This document shows positions 1 to 8,774 of a stretch of DNA of 64,000 bases, one piece after another. Origin of the DNA: an uncultured Erysipelotrichaceae bacterium (lineage in GTDB: Bacteria; Bacillota_I; Bacilli_A; Erysipelotrichales; Erysipelotrichaceae); NCBI GenBank assembly GCA_902786245.1, contig CADABS010000003.1:1-64000 (forward strand). Direction: 5' to 3'. Made by a program: the position numbers and the translations under genes. The notes beneath the pieces are model-generated. The model saw only the letters and a list, made by a program, of their open reading frames with translations, searched no databases and had not been told where the DNA came from. Numbering within the stretch: the stretch's first letter is position 1; each line of letters begins with the position of its first letter.

Positions 1-4
1 TGAA

Positions 5-50
5 AAACGGAGGAATATGTCGAGATCATCTCGATATCTCCTCCATTTTC
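5..50 (-). terminator. Strong hairpin terminator
   Basis: The arms GGAGGA and TCCTCC enclose a perfect inner stem CGAGAT/ATCTCG. On the minus strand the hairpin is followed by GTTTTTCA, so it can end the minus-strand CHR operon. On the plus strand it is followed by ATTTTC, so it may work in both directions. Bases 51-120, between it and the first gene, hold nothing I recognise. Confidence 0.7.
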
Positions 51-120
51 TTTAACCGCCTCTTTCAGAGGCATACATTTTCAGCAGCCTCCCCGCAGGT
101 CCTCATATAGGCAATATGGA

Positions 121-690
121 TCAGAAACCGAGCAGAAGTCCGGCTGCACCGGCAATTATGATCATGAAGATCGGATGGAGCTTCGGCTTGAAGTGATTGA
201 ATGCCATCAGTCCGGCAAACAGCAGGATTGCTTTCCATTTAAACAGATCCATAACCGCGCCGGATGCCTTCCAGGCATCGACATTGAACAGCGCCATCAG
301 GAAGATACTGACAACGGCAGACAGGATGAATCCGACAACTGCCGGACGCAGACCCGTGAAGATACCCTGTACGACCTTGGCCTGCTTGAACTTCTCCAGC
401 ATTTTCGCAACGATGCAGATGACGATGATGCTCGGTGCGACCAGTGACAGCGTCGCAAACAGACCGCCGGCGATACCGAACATTTCATAGCCGACATAGG
501 TGGCCATATTGACACCGATCGGTCCCGGAGTGCTTTCCGATACCGCGATCATCGTTGTCAGCTGGTCCAGTGTAAACCAGCCGTATTTGATGGACATTTC
601 CCGCAGGAACGGAATGGATGCCAGACCGCCGCCGACCGCGAACAGACCGGTCTTGAAGAATTCCCAGCACATTAACAGGAAGGTATTCAT
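121..690 (-). CDS. Chromate/sulfate transporter (CHR family) half-subunit
   Basis: This 189-residue membrane protein is one half of a short-chain CHR pair; family members move chromate and, in some cases, sulfate. Visible signatures are the N-terminal KTGLFAVGGGLASIP motif and STPGPIGVNMATYVGY at about residues 52-67, followed by several hydrophobic segments. Single-domain CHR proteins usually act as heterodimers, and the partner gene lies directly upstream with an ATGA overlap. The start is set by GGAGG nine bases upstream. Chromate is an unlikely natural substrate near a sulfatase locus, so sulfate export is my inference. Confidence 0.9.
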   Translation of the reverse strand: MNTFLLMCWEFFKTGLFAVGGGLASIPFLREMSIKYGWFTLDQLTTMIAVSESTPGPIGVNMATYVGYEMFGIAGGLFATLSLVAPSIIVICIVAKMLEKFKQAKVVQGIFTGLRPAVVGFILSAVVSIFLMALFNVDAWKASGAVMDLFKWKAILLFAGLMAFNHFKPKLHPIFMIIIAGAAGLLLGF

Positions 691-1241
691 TTCGCTTCAC
701 CTCCCTTTTTCAGTTCCATGGAATACAGGACATATCCGGCAATTCCGGCGATAATGACCAGAATCACGGTTGAGATATTTGTAAATGTACTCAGCACCCA
801 GGCTGCCGCAAAGATGACAAAGGTAGGAATGCCCTTGACACCTTTTTTATACAGATTGATCACTGCCCGGGTCATCAGGACGCATACGGCAACCTGAATG
901 CCCCGCAGAGCAGACTGCACAGCCGGCAGATCCGAGAAGTTCTGAATCAGACCGCAGATGCAGGAAATAATGACAATGGAGGGAGAGACAACACCGAGGG
1001 TGGAAACAATGCCCCCGATGACGCCTTTTACCTTGTATCCGACAAACGTAGCTGTATTGACCGCGATGATACCCGGTGTTACCTGGCCGATGGCATAGTA
1101 ATCCATGATTTCATCTTCTGTTGCCCAGTGATATTTCTCGATGACTTCCCGCTGGATCATCGGCAGCATCGCATAGCCGCCGCCGAACGTGAACAGGCCC
1201 ATCTTGAACCAGGAAACATACAGGTTCCATAATTTCTTCAT
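687..1241 (-). CDS. Chromate/sulfate transporter (CHR family) half-subunit
   Basis: This is the partner half of the CHR pair, 184 residues. It has the KMGLFTFGGGYAMLPMIQ motif near the N-terminus and VTPGIIAVNTATFVGYK about 40 residues later, then three or four hydrophobic stretches. Its stop overlaps the start of the downstream half by four bases (ATGA), which implies translational coupling. GAGGT lies upstream of the ATG. It is co-directional with the AEC, TVP38 and ggt genes upstream, with only 65 bases between it and the AEC gene, so these may share a transcript. Confidence 0.9.
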   Translation of the reverse strand: MKKLWNLYVSWFKMGLFTFGGGYAMLPMIQREVIEKYHWATEDEIMDYYAIGQVTPGIIAVNTATFVGYKVKGVIGGIVSTLGVVSPSIVIISCICGLIQNFSDLPAVQSALRGIQVAVCVLMTRAVINLYKKGVKGIPTFVIFAAAWVLSTFTNISTVILVIIAGIAGYVLYSMELKKGGEAK

Positions 1242-1306
1242 ATCCGTACCTCAATTTCAAACAACTGATATTATGACTGAATTTATCCTGAATGTATAGA
1301 AAGATA

Positions 1307-2226
1307 CTACAGGATGGCATTCAGAAACATGACCCATACCGGAAGCAGGGCAATGGACAGCAGCGTCGTCATCACAACGACATTGGCCGCAAACTCCGTA
1401 TCCGCATGATACTGCTCAGCCAGCACTGCCGTGGTGCTGCCGGCCGGCATCGCCGCAAGCAGCACCGAGAGTCCTGTAATGACAGGATCGGGATGTACCA
1501 GCAGACATGCAAACAATACAATGCCGGGGATGATCAGAAGCCGGATCACAGCAAATGCCCAGGTATCTCCGGTAAACAGACCGCTGAAGCCGACTCCCCC
1601 ATGACCATGCCGAGAAACAGCATGATCAGCGGTGTGGAACTCCTTCCCAGCCCGCTCATCAGACTGCCGGCTGCGGATGGAACGGGAATCTGGAAGATCA
1701 TGATCACCAGACCGATCTCCAGAGCGATGATGCACGGATGCGTCAGAATGCTGCGGATGACAGCCCGGGTATCGCCTTTCTTTTCAAAATAGGCAACACC
1801 GGCCGACCACATGACGATTCGCAGCGGGATCAGATAGATCTGGCCGTACAGCAGTCCCATATCGCCATAGACGCCCTGGGCGACGGCATTGCCGAGAAAT
1901 CCGGCATTGGAACAGACGGTCGAAAACTGCAGAACCGCCTTGCGCTCATGGGCATAGCGGTTAAAGGCAAAACGGGCAATCAGGGTGCACAGTATCTGTA
2001 TACCCGTGGAAATCAGCAGAATGCCGATGAAATTCGTCAGGATCTGCCGGTTCATCTCGATCTGAAACGATGCGATGATACTGCATGGCAGCAGCAGATT
2101 GACTACCAGCTTTGACAGAACGCTGCGGTCGGAAGGTTTCAGTACATGAAACCTGCACAGCAGATATCCTGCCAGCATTTCCGCAAACATGACAAACTGA
2201 AGTACAAACAGAGAATTCAGATCCAT
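1307..2226 (-). pseudogene. AEC-family (auxin efflux carrier-like) permease, frameshifted
   Basis: Two overlapping frames together read as one AEC permease of about 305 residues. The first 210 residues end ...LFLGMVMG in one frame. The homologous continuation GVGFSGLFTGDTWAF lies in the next frame and runs to a TAG at 1307. The break is at a run of five G on the coding strand (C at 1596-1600); six would restore the whole protein. AEC proteins export small carboxylates such as malate and similar anions. The clean repair suggests either a recent mutation, a sequencing error, or slippage. The SD AAGGGGG precedes the ATG at 2226. Confidence 0.8.
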
Positions 2227-2229
2227 CTT

Positions 2230-2984
2230 CTACCCCCTTCTATGCAGACTGTACAGTCGGTTCCTCAGATGGCTGACGTGTTTCAGAACAGATTCTTTAT
2301 GGGTTGCCACCCATATAATGATCACAATCTGCATCACCAGGGAAAGTACCATAAACAGGTATTCTCCGCGGATCAGAAAATGTCCGGCAATACAATTGGA
2401 CAGAATCTGAATCCAGCAGGTAGACGCGATCGCAAAGACAAATTTTCTGCTGCTCATATCCGTATTCGCCGCAATATAAGGAATAATGCCGTTGGGAATT
2501 CCCGGAATCAGGCATGCCAAAGCTATCACGAATCCGCTGTGGGCATCATTGATCTTTGTGATCATCCTGCCTGAACGCAGCCCGGGAATCAGATCCCGGA
2601 TCCTGCTGCCCAGTTTTCTGGCAGCGCTGAATACCAGAAAATGTCCGCTGACAAAGCCGAGATAGGTTGCCGCAAAAGCCCGCCACCAGCTGAAAATCAG
2701 CCCGGCCGCAATCTGCACCGCCATGCCGGGTATGACGATACTGACAACCTGGATAATGCTGATCAGGTAAACACTGATCATTCCCATCCACTGTCCCTGC
2801 CGGTTCAGAAATTCCGAGATTTCCTCCTGGTTTCCTCTTTCAAGCATCCGGACCAGCGCAAGCAGTTCATCGCCGTAAATATGCGCAATGAGAAAACAGT
2901 CACTCCTATGACTGCTGCAATCAGTATCATTCCCAGGAACTGTCCTGCGCGGCTGTTCTTCTCATCATCAGACTGTTTCATCAT
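2230..2984 (-). pseudogene. TVP38/TMEM64 (DedA/VTT-like) membrane protein, frameshifted
   Basis: The intact part (2230-2847) reads as the core of a VTT-domain protein: VIPGMAVQIAAGLIF, the long loop with a GHFLVF motif, then LACLIPGIPNGIIPY. The N-terminus lies in another frame, from an ATG at 2984 (or 2981): MMKQSDDEKN, then one hydrophobic helix. The two frames join if the run of four T on the coding strand (A at 2893-2896) had five, giving ...GVTVFLIAHIYGDELLALVR. Function in the family is poorly defined, with lipid scrambling or transport suggested. The stop lies within the SD of the AEC gene, so the two are coupled. Confidence 0.75.
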
Positions 2985-3039
2985 GCAATCGGTATATCAC
3001 ATTACTGCATTCAGGAAAACAAACGAACACTGCTTTTCG

Positions 3040-4653
3040 TCAGAAGCAGGCAATATTGGAATCGGTTCTGCTTTCCGTGCCGCCGACCAGCACACCGTTG
3101 TCCAAACGCAGGATCATCTGGCCTCTGCCGAAGGAACCGCTGTCAAGCGCAGTGCTGATCTCATGTCCCTTCGCGGCAAGCTGCCTGGCGATGGCATTGT
3201 CAAACGAAGGTTCGACAATGACTTTCTTTCCGCTGATCCACTGCCATCTGGGCGCGTCGAGTGCCATCTGCGGATTCAGATGGAAATCGACGAAATTCAT
3301 GACGGTCTGGACATGGCCCTGCGGCTGCATATATCCGCCCATGACACCGAACGGACCGACAGCCTTTCCGTCTTTGCACAGGAAGCCGGGAATAATCGTA
3401 TGATAGGATTTCTTGCCCGGTGCCAGCGCATTCGCATCCTCCGGATTCAGCGAAAAATCGGCACCCCGGTTCTGCAGAGATACGCCATAGCCTTCCAGCA
3501 CGATGCCCGAACCGAATCCCATGTAATTGGACTGAATATAGGAAACCATGTTTCCTTCGCCGTCCGCCGTACACAGATAGACCGTTCCGCTCTTTGGCGG
3601 CTGTACAAATGAAGGCAGTGCGGATTTCTCCGTTATTTCCGCTGCCCGCATCTTTCCGTATTCATCCGAAAGGAAGAAAGCAGGATCCACTGTCATGCAT
3701 TTGGAATCGGTCACATAATGCTTGGCATCCGCAAATGCGATCTTCATTGCCTCGATCTGCTTATGATATGTATCCGCGCTGTCTTTTGCGGCAAATTCAA
3801 AATTCTTCAGAATATTCAATGCCATCAGGGCAGTGATACCCTGTCCGTTCGGCGGAATCTCACAGACATCATAGCCTCTGTAATTGACCGAGATCGGCGT
3901 GACCCATTCCGGCTGATATGACGCAAGATCTTCATAGCAGAAATATCCTCCGTCCCGCTCAGACTGACGGACGAACTGTTCCGCGATCTCGCCTTTATAG
4001 AATGCTTCACCGTCTGTTTCCGCAATCAGACGCAGTGTCTTTGCATGATTGGGAAGTCTGATGATATCGCCGAAATGATAGGATTCCCCGTCTTTCGTGA
4101 AGGTGCGGAACCATTCGTCATATTCCGGCTTTCCGTCAAACCGCTGATGGAAGATCTTTGTGCTTCTCTCCCACATCGCAGAAAGCATCGGACCGGCCGG
4201 ATAGCCTTCTTCCGCATAGCGGATGGCCGGAGCCAGGTCTTCCTGCAGACTGAGTTTTCCGAATCTTTTTACAAGCGCTGACCAGGCGCTGACGGCACCT
4301 GGAACCATGACCGGTGTCCAGCCGAATTTCGGCATGTTTCCGTCTTCCGTTTTTGCCTTGACCGCTTCCAGCGAAATGTTCATCGGAGCCCGGCCTGACG
4401 CATTGAGACCGTATAATGTATCCCTGACCCAGACCAGGGCAAAGGAATCGGAGCCCAGTCCGTTTGCGGTCGGTTCAACGACGGTCAGCGCTGCCGCTGT
4501 CGCAACTGCCGCATCAATTGCGTTGCCGCCTCTGCGCATGACTTCCAGTCCGGCAGCGGACGCAAGATTCGACCCGGTCGCGACCATGCCGTTGGCGGCG
4601 GTCACGCAGTACCGGTTGGACGCATAGGGCTGAAACAAAGGATCATACTTCAT
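3040..4653 (-). CDS. ggt: Gamma-glutamyltransferase family protein
   Basis: The 537-residue protein belongs to the Ntn-hydrolase gamma-glutamyltransferase family, which cleaves or transfers gamma-glutamyl groups of glutathione and related amides. Visible features are GMVATGSNLASAAGLEVMRRGGNAIDAAVA at the N-terminus (split here by ordinary residues), the autocleavage Thr at about residue 357 in SGTVYLCTADGEGN, and the GGYMQPQGH stretch. I place the start at MKYDP because AGGTG lies five bases upstream; the longer start has no SD. No signal peptide is visible, so it resembles the cytoplasmic YwrD-like branch rather than secreted enzymes. It lies 56 bases downstream of the SGNH gene. Confidence 0.9.
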   Translation of the reverse strand: MKYDPLFQPYASNRYCVTAANGMVATGSNLASAAGLEVMRRGGNAIDAAVATAAALTVVEPTANGLGSDSFALVWVRDTLYGLNASGRAPMNISLEAVKAKTEDGNMPKFGWTPVMVPGAVSAWSALVKRFGKLSLQEDLAPAIRYAEEGYPAGPMLSAMWERSTKIFHQRFDGKPEYDEWFRTFTKDGESYHFGDIIRLPNHAKTLRLIAETDGEAFYKGEIAEQFVRQSERDGGYFCYEDLASYQPEWVTPISVNYRGYDVCEIPPNGQGITALMALNILKNFEFAAKDSADTYHKQIEAMKIAFADAKHYVTDSKCMTVDPAFFLSDEYGKMRAAEITEKSALPSFVQPPKSGTVYLCTADGEGNMVSYIQSNYMGFGSGIVLEGYGVSLQNRGADFSLNPEDANALAPGKKSYHTIIPGFLCKDGKAVGPFGVMGGYMQPQGHVQTVMNFVDFHLNPQMALDAPRWQWISGKKVIVEPSFDNAIARQLAAKGHEISTALDSGSFGRGQMILRLDNGVLVGGTESRTDSNIACF

Positions 4654-4709
4654 ATATTCACCTGCAACTTTCATACGCAATCATAACAGAACCATGCTTA
4701 CATGGCACG

Positions 4710-5405
4710 TCAATCGCTAACCAGATGTTCATTCAGGAATGACAGGAATTTCGGTGTCCACCATTTCAGATACCCGGCTTTTACCGGATGTCTGGGATCA
4801 GCCATATACAGCGCATAGTCTTTCGGACTGACTGTACACATCTCTTCATCATTCCAGAGATCGATGATATCGATATTCCATTTATTTTTGATTTCATACA
4901 GGCGCTGTACCATGGACGCATACAGCGGGCTGTCATACTTTGTGCCGGTATAGAAGTATACCGGACAGTTCCATGTCTGTTTTGCATATGCAATGATATA
5001 TTCCATTGCCCCGGTAATCGTTTCCGTATCATACTGTCCGTTTCTGCTCAGCTGACCCAACGGCTTGTCTTTGGAGGCATCATTCGTGGACAGCTGACAG
5101 ATAAAAGCATCCGCTTTGATATCCTTCGGCAGTGTATGCATTCGTTCAATATAGTTATTTTCTTCGCTCGTAACCAGCGTCGTACCGCTGACGGCTTCCT
5201 TGATGGGAATGATCCCGGCAATCGCCTGCAGATATTCCACGAACGACTGCTCAAAGGAAGCAGCGCCGAATGTTACCGAACTGCCCAGAAAAATAATGGT
5301 CTTCCCCCGCAGCTTTGAATTTTCATCCGCCTGTACATTGGAAACATCATACTGTTCGCCATTGCCGGGCAGTTTTCTCAGCATCTCCATGATTTCATCA
5401 TCCAT
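4710..5405 (-). CDS. SGNH/GDSL-fold hydrolase
   Basis: The 231-residue protein has the block pattern of SGNH esterases and lipases. Block I GSSVTFGA carries the Ser nucleophile at about residue 42, an STNDAS block gives the Asn-Asp pair, and DPRHPVKAGY at the C-terminus supplies the Asp-x-x-His. No signal peptide is seen, so it is probably cytoplasmic. Substrates in the family range from acyl esters to acetylated sugars, and nothing here decides which. AAGGTG precedes the ATG. A TATAAT at 5428-5433 on the minus strand is the likely -10. It appears to head the minus-strand unit that includes ggt. Confidence 0.85.
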   Translation of the reverse strand: MDDEIMEMLRKLPGNGEQYDVSNVQADENSKLRGKTIIFLGSSVTFGAASFEQSFVEYLQAIAGIIPIKEAVSGTTLVTSEENNYIERMHTLPKDIKADAFICQLSTNDASKDKPLGQLSRNGQYDTETITGAMEYIIAYAKQTWNCPVYFYTGTKYDSPLYASMVQRLYEIKNKWNIDIIDLWNDEEMCTVSPKDYALYMADPRHPVKAGYLKWWTPKFLSFLNEHLVSD

Positions 5406-5493
5406 ATATGTTCACCTTCCGCATCCATTATAGACGCTTGCATGCAAAAACATGCTGTATTCTGTACAATAGATGTATGTGGAGGTTCATGCT

Positions 5494-6585
5494 ATGAAAG
5501 AAATATCCATGCTGATCAAACCTGCTTCTTCCCTGTGCAATCTGCGCTGCCGGTACTGTTTCTATGCGGATGTCAGCGAAAACCGCGATGTCGCAAGCAC
5601 CGGTGTCATGACGGATGAAACACTGGAGACCCTTGTAAAAAGAATTGCGGAAGAACTGCAGGAACAGGGAAAGGCAAACATCAGCTTCCAGGGCGGCGAG
5701 CCGACCGTCGCAGGTCTGGACTACTTTAAGAAATTCGCTTCTCTTCTGGATGCGCATCCGGGCATTGAAGTGCACTGGTCCATGCAGACAAATGCGACGC
5801 TTCTGACAGAAGAATTCGCACAGTTTCTCCATGAGAGAAACTTCCTGCTCGGCATCAGTCTGGACGGATATCAGTCCATGCATGATTCCAACCGCTATGA
5901 CGCAGAAAAGAAAGGTGCCTTCTACAGGGTCATGAAAGGCATCTCCCTGCTGGAAAAGGCAAAGGTCGAATACAATATCCTGACGGTCGTGACGCATGAA
6001 CTTTCAAAGCATCCCAAGGCGCTGTTCAGTTTCTATAAAGACCATCATTTTGACTACATCCAGCTGATCCCCTGCCTGCCGGAACTCAACGGAGATACCA
6101 GAGGACTGGCACTGCTGCCGGAAGACTATGCATCGTTTTACAATACGTTCTTTGACTGCTGGCGGAAAGACTTTGAAAAGGGCGGAAAAATGTCCGTCAA
6201 TCTGTTTGAAAACATCGCCGGTATGATGCAGGGTTTCCCACCCTATCAGTGCGGCTATATCGGCCGCTGTACGACCCAGTTCGTCATTGAATCCAATGGC
6301 GACGTATATCCCTGTGATTTCTACTGTCTGGATGAAAAGAGGCTCGGCAATCTGAATGATCTTTCTTTTGCACAGATGCGCGAAACCCCGCAGGCAAAAG
6401 AATTCATGGCGGCATCAAAATGCACAAAGGCACCCTGTGAAGGATGCCCGTATGTCCGTATGTGCAATGGCGGATGCCGCAGGCAGAATGTCTGCTGGCT
6501 GACGGATGACATCTGTGCCTACCGAGAGGTCCTGGATCATATCGTTCCCCAGATGACATCGATCATGCGCCGCAGTTCGAGTTAA
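5494..6585 (+). CDS. Anaerobic sulfatase-maturing enzyme (radical SAM, SPASM)
   Basis: This 363-residue radical SAM protein oxidises the active-site Cys (or Ser) of sulfatases to formylglycine without oxygen. The SAM cluster motif CNLRCRYC has Cys15, Cys19 and Cys22. The C-terminal SPASM region carries many cysteines (CGYIGRCTTQF, YPCDFYC, CTKAPCEGCPYVRMCNGGC) for two auxiliary 4Fe-4S clusters. The start is chosen at MKEISM because GGAGG lies eight bases upstream. It stands alone between divergent and convergent genes but must serve the four CxPxR sulfatases at 9.6, 11.2, 22.8 and 33.2 kb. Length matches the family (about 370-400). Confidence 0.93.
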   Translation: MKEISMLIKPASSLCNLRCRYCFYADVSENRDVASTGVMTDETLETLVKRIAEELQEQGKANISFQGGEPTVAGLDYFKKFASLLDAHPGIEVHWSMQTNATLLTEEFAQFLHERNFLLGISLDGYQSMHDSNRYDAEKKGAFYRVMKGISLLEKAKVEYNILTVVTHELSKHPKALFSFYKDHHFDYIQLIPCLPELNGDTRGLALLPEDYASFYNTFFDCWRKDFEKGGKMSVNLFENIAGMMQGFPPYQCGYIGRCTTQFVIESNGDVYPCDFYCLDEKRLGNLNDLSFAQMRETPQAKEFMAASKCTKAPCEGCPYVRMCNGGCRRQNVCWLTDDICAYREVLDHIVPQMTSIMRRSSS

Positions 6586-6653
6586 ACAAACAGATATTTC
6601 CTGATGTTCATGAATAACCGTGCGGGCAGAAAAATGATCAGATATTCTGTCAT
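6582..6653 (-). CDS. Possible 23-residue hydrophobic microprotein
   Basis: An ATG overlaps the stop of the preceding CHR gene in an ATGA arrangement and opens 23 codons (MTEYLIIFLPARLFMNIRK...). The peptide is hydrophobic in the middle and basic toward the end. Its TAA overlaps the last bases of the convergent radical SAM gene. The coupling is suggestive but the frame is too short to be convincing without conservation. Confidence 0.2.
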   Translation of the reverse strand: MTEYLIIFLPARLFMNIRKYLFV

Positions 6654-7213
6654 CCAATCAGCATATACAGAACGGTTCCGCAAATTGCTGTTCCGAAAAT
6701 GACCAGGATCGGATTCACCTTGTACTTTCGAAGCGCAAATAACGCGGTCAGAAACAGTATGAATTCGATGATCCTTAATCCGCGGATTTCTGAAATGCTG
6801 CCGGTTCCGAACAGAGCCATCATCAGGATCGTCAGTCCGGCAGATGCAATCATTGCGACAACTGCAGGCCGAAGTTCGCCGAGAACAGCTTTTATGATTC
6901 TGAGCTCACGGTATTTCGTATAGAAATATGCCAGGGTCAGGACGATGATCAGAGAAGGAAGGATACAGCCAAACGTACAGACAATTGCGCCGGGCAGACC
7001 TGCCATTTTCTGACCGACAAACGTTGCGCTGTTGACCGCGATCGGACCCGGTGTCATTTCAGCAATCGTTGTAAGATCGGCGTATTCCGCCATTGTCAGC
7101 CATTGTTTTCCCTCAACGACAAGATTCTGAATCAGCGGCATTGCCGCATATCCGCCGCCGAACGCAAACAGTCCGATCTGGAAATATACGATAAACAATT
7201 CAAGAAACAGCAT
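6650..7213 (-). CDS. Chromate/sulfate transporter (CHR family) half-subunit, second pair
   Basis: This 187-residue CHR half carries QIGLFAFGGGYAAMPLIQ near the N-terminus and TPGPIAVNSATFVGQKMAG at about residues 54-72, then hydrophobic segments. I start it at MLFLELF because this ATG shares a base with the TGA of the upstream half (TGATG). Longer in-frame starts would run into that gene. With its partner it forms the second CHR pair in the window, next to the sulfatase-maturing enzyme and controlled by a divergent LysR gene. Sulfate or another oxyanion is the likely cargo (inference). Confidence 0.9.
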   Translation of the reverse strand: MLFLELFIVYFQIGLFAFGGGYAAMPLIQNLVVEGKQWLTMAEYADLTTIAEMTPGPIAVNSATFVGQKMAGLPGAIVCTFGCILPSLIIVLTLAYFYTKYRELRIIKAVLGELRPAVVAMIASAGLTILMMALFGTGSISEIRGLRIIEFILFLTALFALRKYKVNPILVIFGTAICGTVLYMLIG

Positions 7214-7773
7214 CAGGCAGCCTCCCTGTTTCCCAAAGCGGAAACCGCAATACCGAGAACGATAAACAGAAGAATGATCGTGATCGATGACACTTTGAAG
7301 CACCATGCCGCAATGAATGCCGCAATCATCAGACAGATATTCATGATATTCTTCGCCTTGATCACATTGCCGGCAAGGTCGATGATCACATCGACAATAA
7401 TAGCTGCTACACCTGCCCGCATGACCCGCAATGCCGTCTGCACAATGAGATTGGAAGAGAATGCATCGTAGATCATACAGATAACACTGATGATTACGAT
7501 CGGCGGTATGACAGTTGCCAGTGCTGAAAGCAGCGCACCAGCAATTCCGGCAATACGGTATCCAAAGATCACTGCACTGTTGACAGCCAGCGCTCCCGGT
7601 GCCGACTGGGCAATCGCAGTCATATCAAGAACCTCTTCATCCGTGACCCATCCGAGTTCATCGCAGAACTTTTTCCGCATCATTCCGATGATCACAAAAC
7701 CGCCGCCGAAGGTGAATGCGGATATAGTCATCATTGACAGAAATAGTTCGAACAGACTGACATTTTTCTTCAT
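7213..7773 (-). CDS. Chromate/sulfate transporter (CHR family) half-subunit, second pair
   Basis: The upstream half of the second CHR pair, 186 residues. It has ISAFTFGGGFVIIGMM, then QSAPGALAVNSAVIFGYR, with several membrane segments after. The start MKKNVSLFEL is chosen because GAGGT lies seven bases upstream; a start five codons earlier has no SD. It is transcribed divergently from the LysR gene across 91 AT-rich bases, the usual layout for a LysR regulator and its target. Confidence 0.9.
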   Translation of the reverse strand: MKKNVSLFELFLSMMTISAFTFGGGFVIIGMMRKKFCDELGWVTDEEVLDMTAIAQSAPGALAVNSAVIFGYRIAGIAGALLSALATVIPPIVIISVICMIYDAFSSNLIVQTALRVMRAGVAAIIVDVIIDLAGNVIKAKNIMNICLMIAAFIAAWCFKVSSITIILLFIVLGIAVSALGNREAA

Positions 7774-7864
7774 GTTATTACCTCGCACGTGAATATTATA
7801 TGCGCTTTATATTCATATAAATATATTTATGTTAATATATTTTACATAATCGATAGGTAATAAT
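7774..7864. promoter_or_regulatory. Divergent CHR/LysR promoter region with palindrome
   Basis: The 91-base intergenic region is very AT-rich and contains a perfect 14-bp palindrome ATAAATATATTTAT at 7817-7830, flanked by imperfect extensions (CAT...ATG). LysR regulators bind AT-rich dyads in such divergent regions and usually repress their own gene while activating the neighbour. I could not assign clear -35 and -10 boxes because many TATA-like words overlap. Confidence 0.45.
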
Positions 7865-8737
7865 ATGACTCTGCGGCATCTGGAAATATTTATCGTTGTG
7901 TGCCGGACGATGTCCATGACCGGCGCAGCAGAAATACTGAACATGACACAGCCGGCTGTATCAAAAGCAGTCAGTGAACTGGAATCGTTTTATCATGTGA
8001 AACTGTTTGACCGTCTTAACCGACGGATCTATCTGACCGAAGCAGGCGAATCACTCCGTCGGTATTCTGAAGAAATCATAGCCCGTTTCGATGAATCTAT
8101 CAGTTTTCTACGGGACAGTTCTTCATTCTTCCGGTGCAGGCTGGCTGTCAACGTTTCTGTCGGCGAAACCGTTCTCGCCGATCTCATACAGTTCATCGGA
8201 GGAAAAATGCCGGATATCGATCTCAGCGTCAGCGTGCATAACAGCAGTACGATCCGGAAAATGCTTCATGAAAACGCGTGTGATATTGCAGTGATCGACA
8301 GTCCGGATGATCCCGATCTGGAATCTGTACCTCTTTTCCGTGAAACACTCCGTCTGTACTGTACAGATGCCTGCATCCCGGAACGATCGGTTTCATTGGA
8401 CCTGCTGAGGCAGAAACAGTTTCTGCTGCGGGAAGCCGGCTCAGGCATGCGCCGCTGCATCGAACCGCTGCTGCATAATCTGCACTGTTCTCCTGATCAG
8501 ATCACTGAAAGCATCTCGAATGACGTCCTTCTGCAGATGTGCCTGAACGGCAGCGGACTTGTACTGCTCAGCGACAGATACCTGAAAAAGCATCGGATCA
8601 GCGGCCTGCACCCTGTTGAAATCGCAGATCATACATTCATACGCAGCTATTCCCTCGTATCTCTGCGGGGCAAATACCTCAATAACGCCGTTACCCGGTG
8701 CATGAAAGTACTGCCGGAATACTTTTCCGGAATATGA
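7865..8737 (+). CDS. LysR-family transcriptional regulator
   Basis: This 290-residue protein has the LysR N-terminal winged helix: MTLRHLEIFIVVC, AAEILNMTQPAVSKAVSELE (helix-turn-helix, residues about 20-39), then LFDRLNRRIYLTEAGE. A substrate-binding domain of the periplasmic-binding type occupies residues about 90-290 and senses a small effector. AGGT precedes the ATG. Divergent placement next to the second CHR pair suggests that it controls that pair. An oxyanion or sulfated or thiol metabolite as effector would fit (inference), as CysB-type members sense sulfur status. Confidence 0.9.
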   Translation: MTLRHLEIFIVVCRTMSMTGAAEILNMTQPAVSKAVSELESFYHVKLFDRLNRRIYLTEAGESLRRYSEEIIARFDESISFLRDSSSFFRCRLAVNVSVGETVLADLIQFIGGKMPDIDLSVSVHNSSTIRKMLHENACDIAVIDSPDDPDLESVPLFRETLRLYCTDACIPERSVSLDLLRQKQFLLREAGSGMRRCIEPLLHNLHCSPDQITESISNDVLLQMCLNGSGLVLLSDRYLKKHRISGLHPVEIADHTFIRSYSLVSLRGKYLNNAVTRCMKVLPEYFSGI

Positions 8738-8766
8738 AAAAATGCTGCTGATACGCAGCACTTTGA
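8738..8766. terminator. Bidirectional terminator between convergent genes
   Basis: The stem TGCTGC/GCAGCA is flanked by an A-run on the left and CTTT on the right, between the convergent LysR and esterase genes. It can serve both strands. Confidence 0.55.
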
Positions 8767-8774
8767 CCCGCTGT

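Noticed and set aside
5437-5446. TTGCATGCAA palindrome between the SGNH and maturase genes
   Set aside because: It is short and isolated, with no repeat elsewhere and no clear relation to a promoter.
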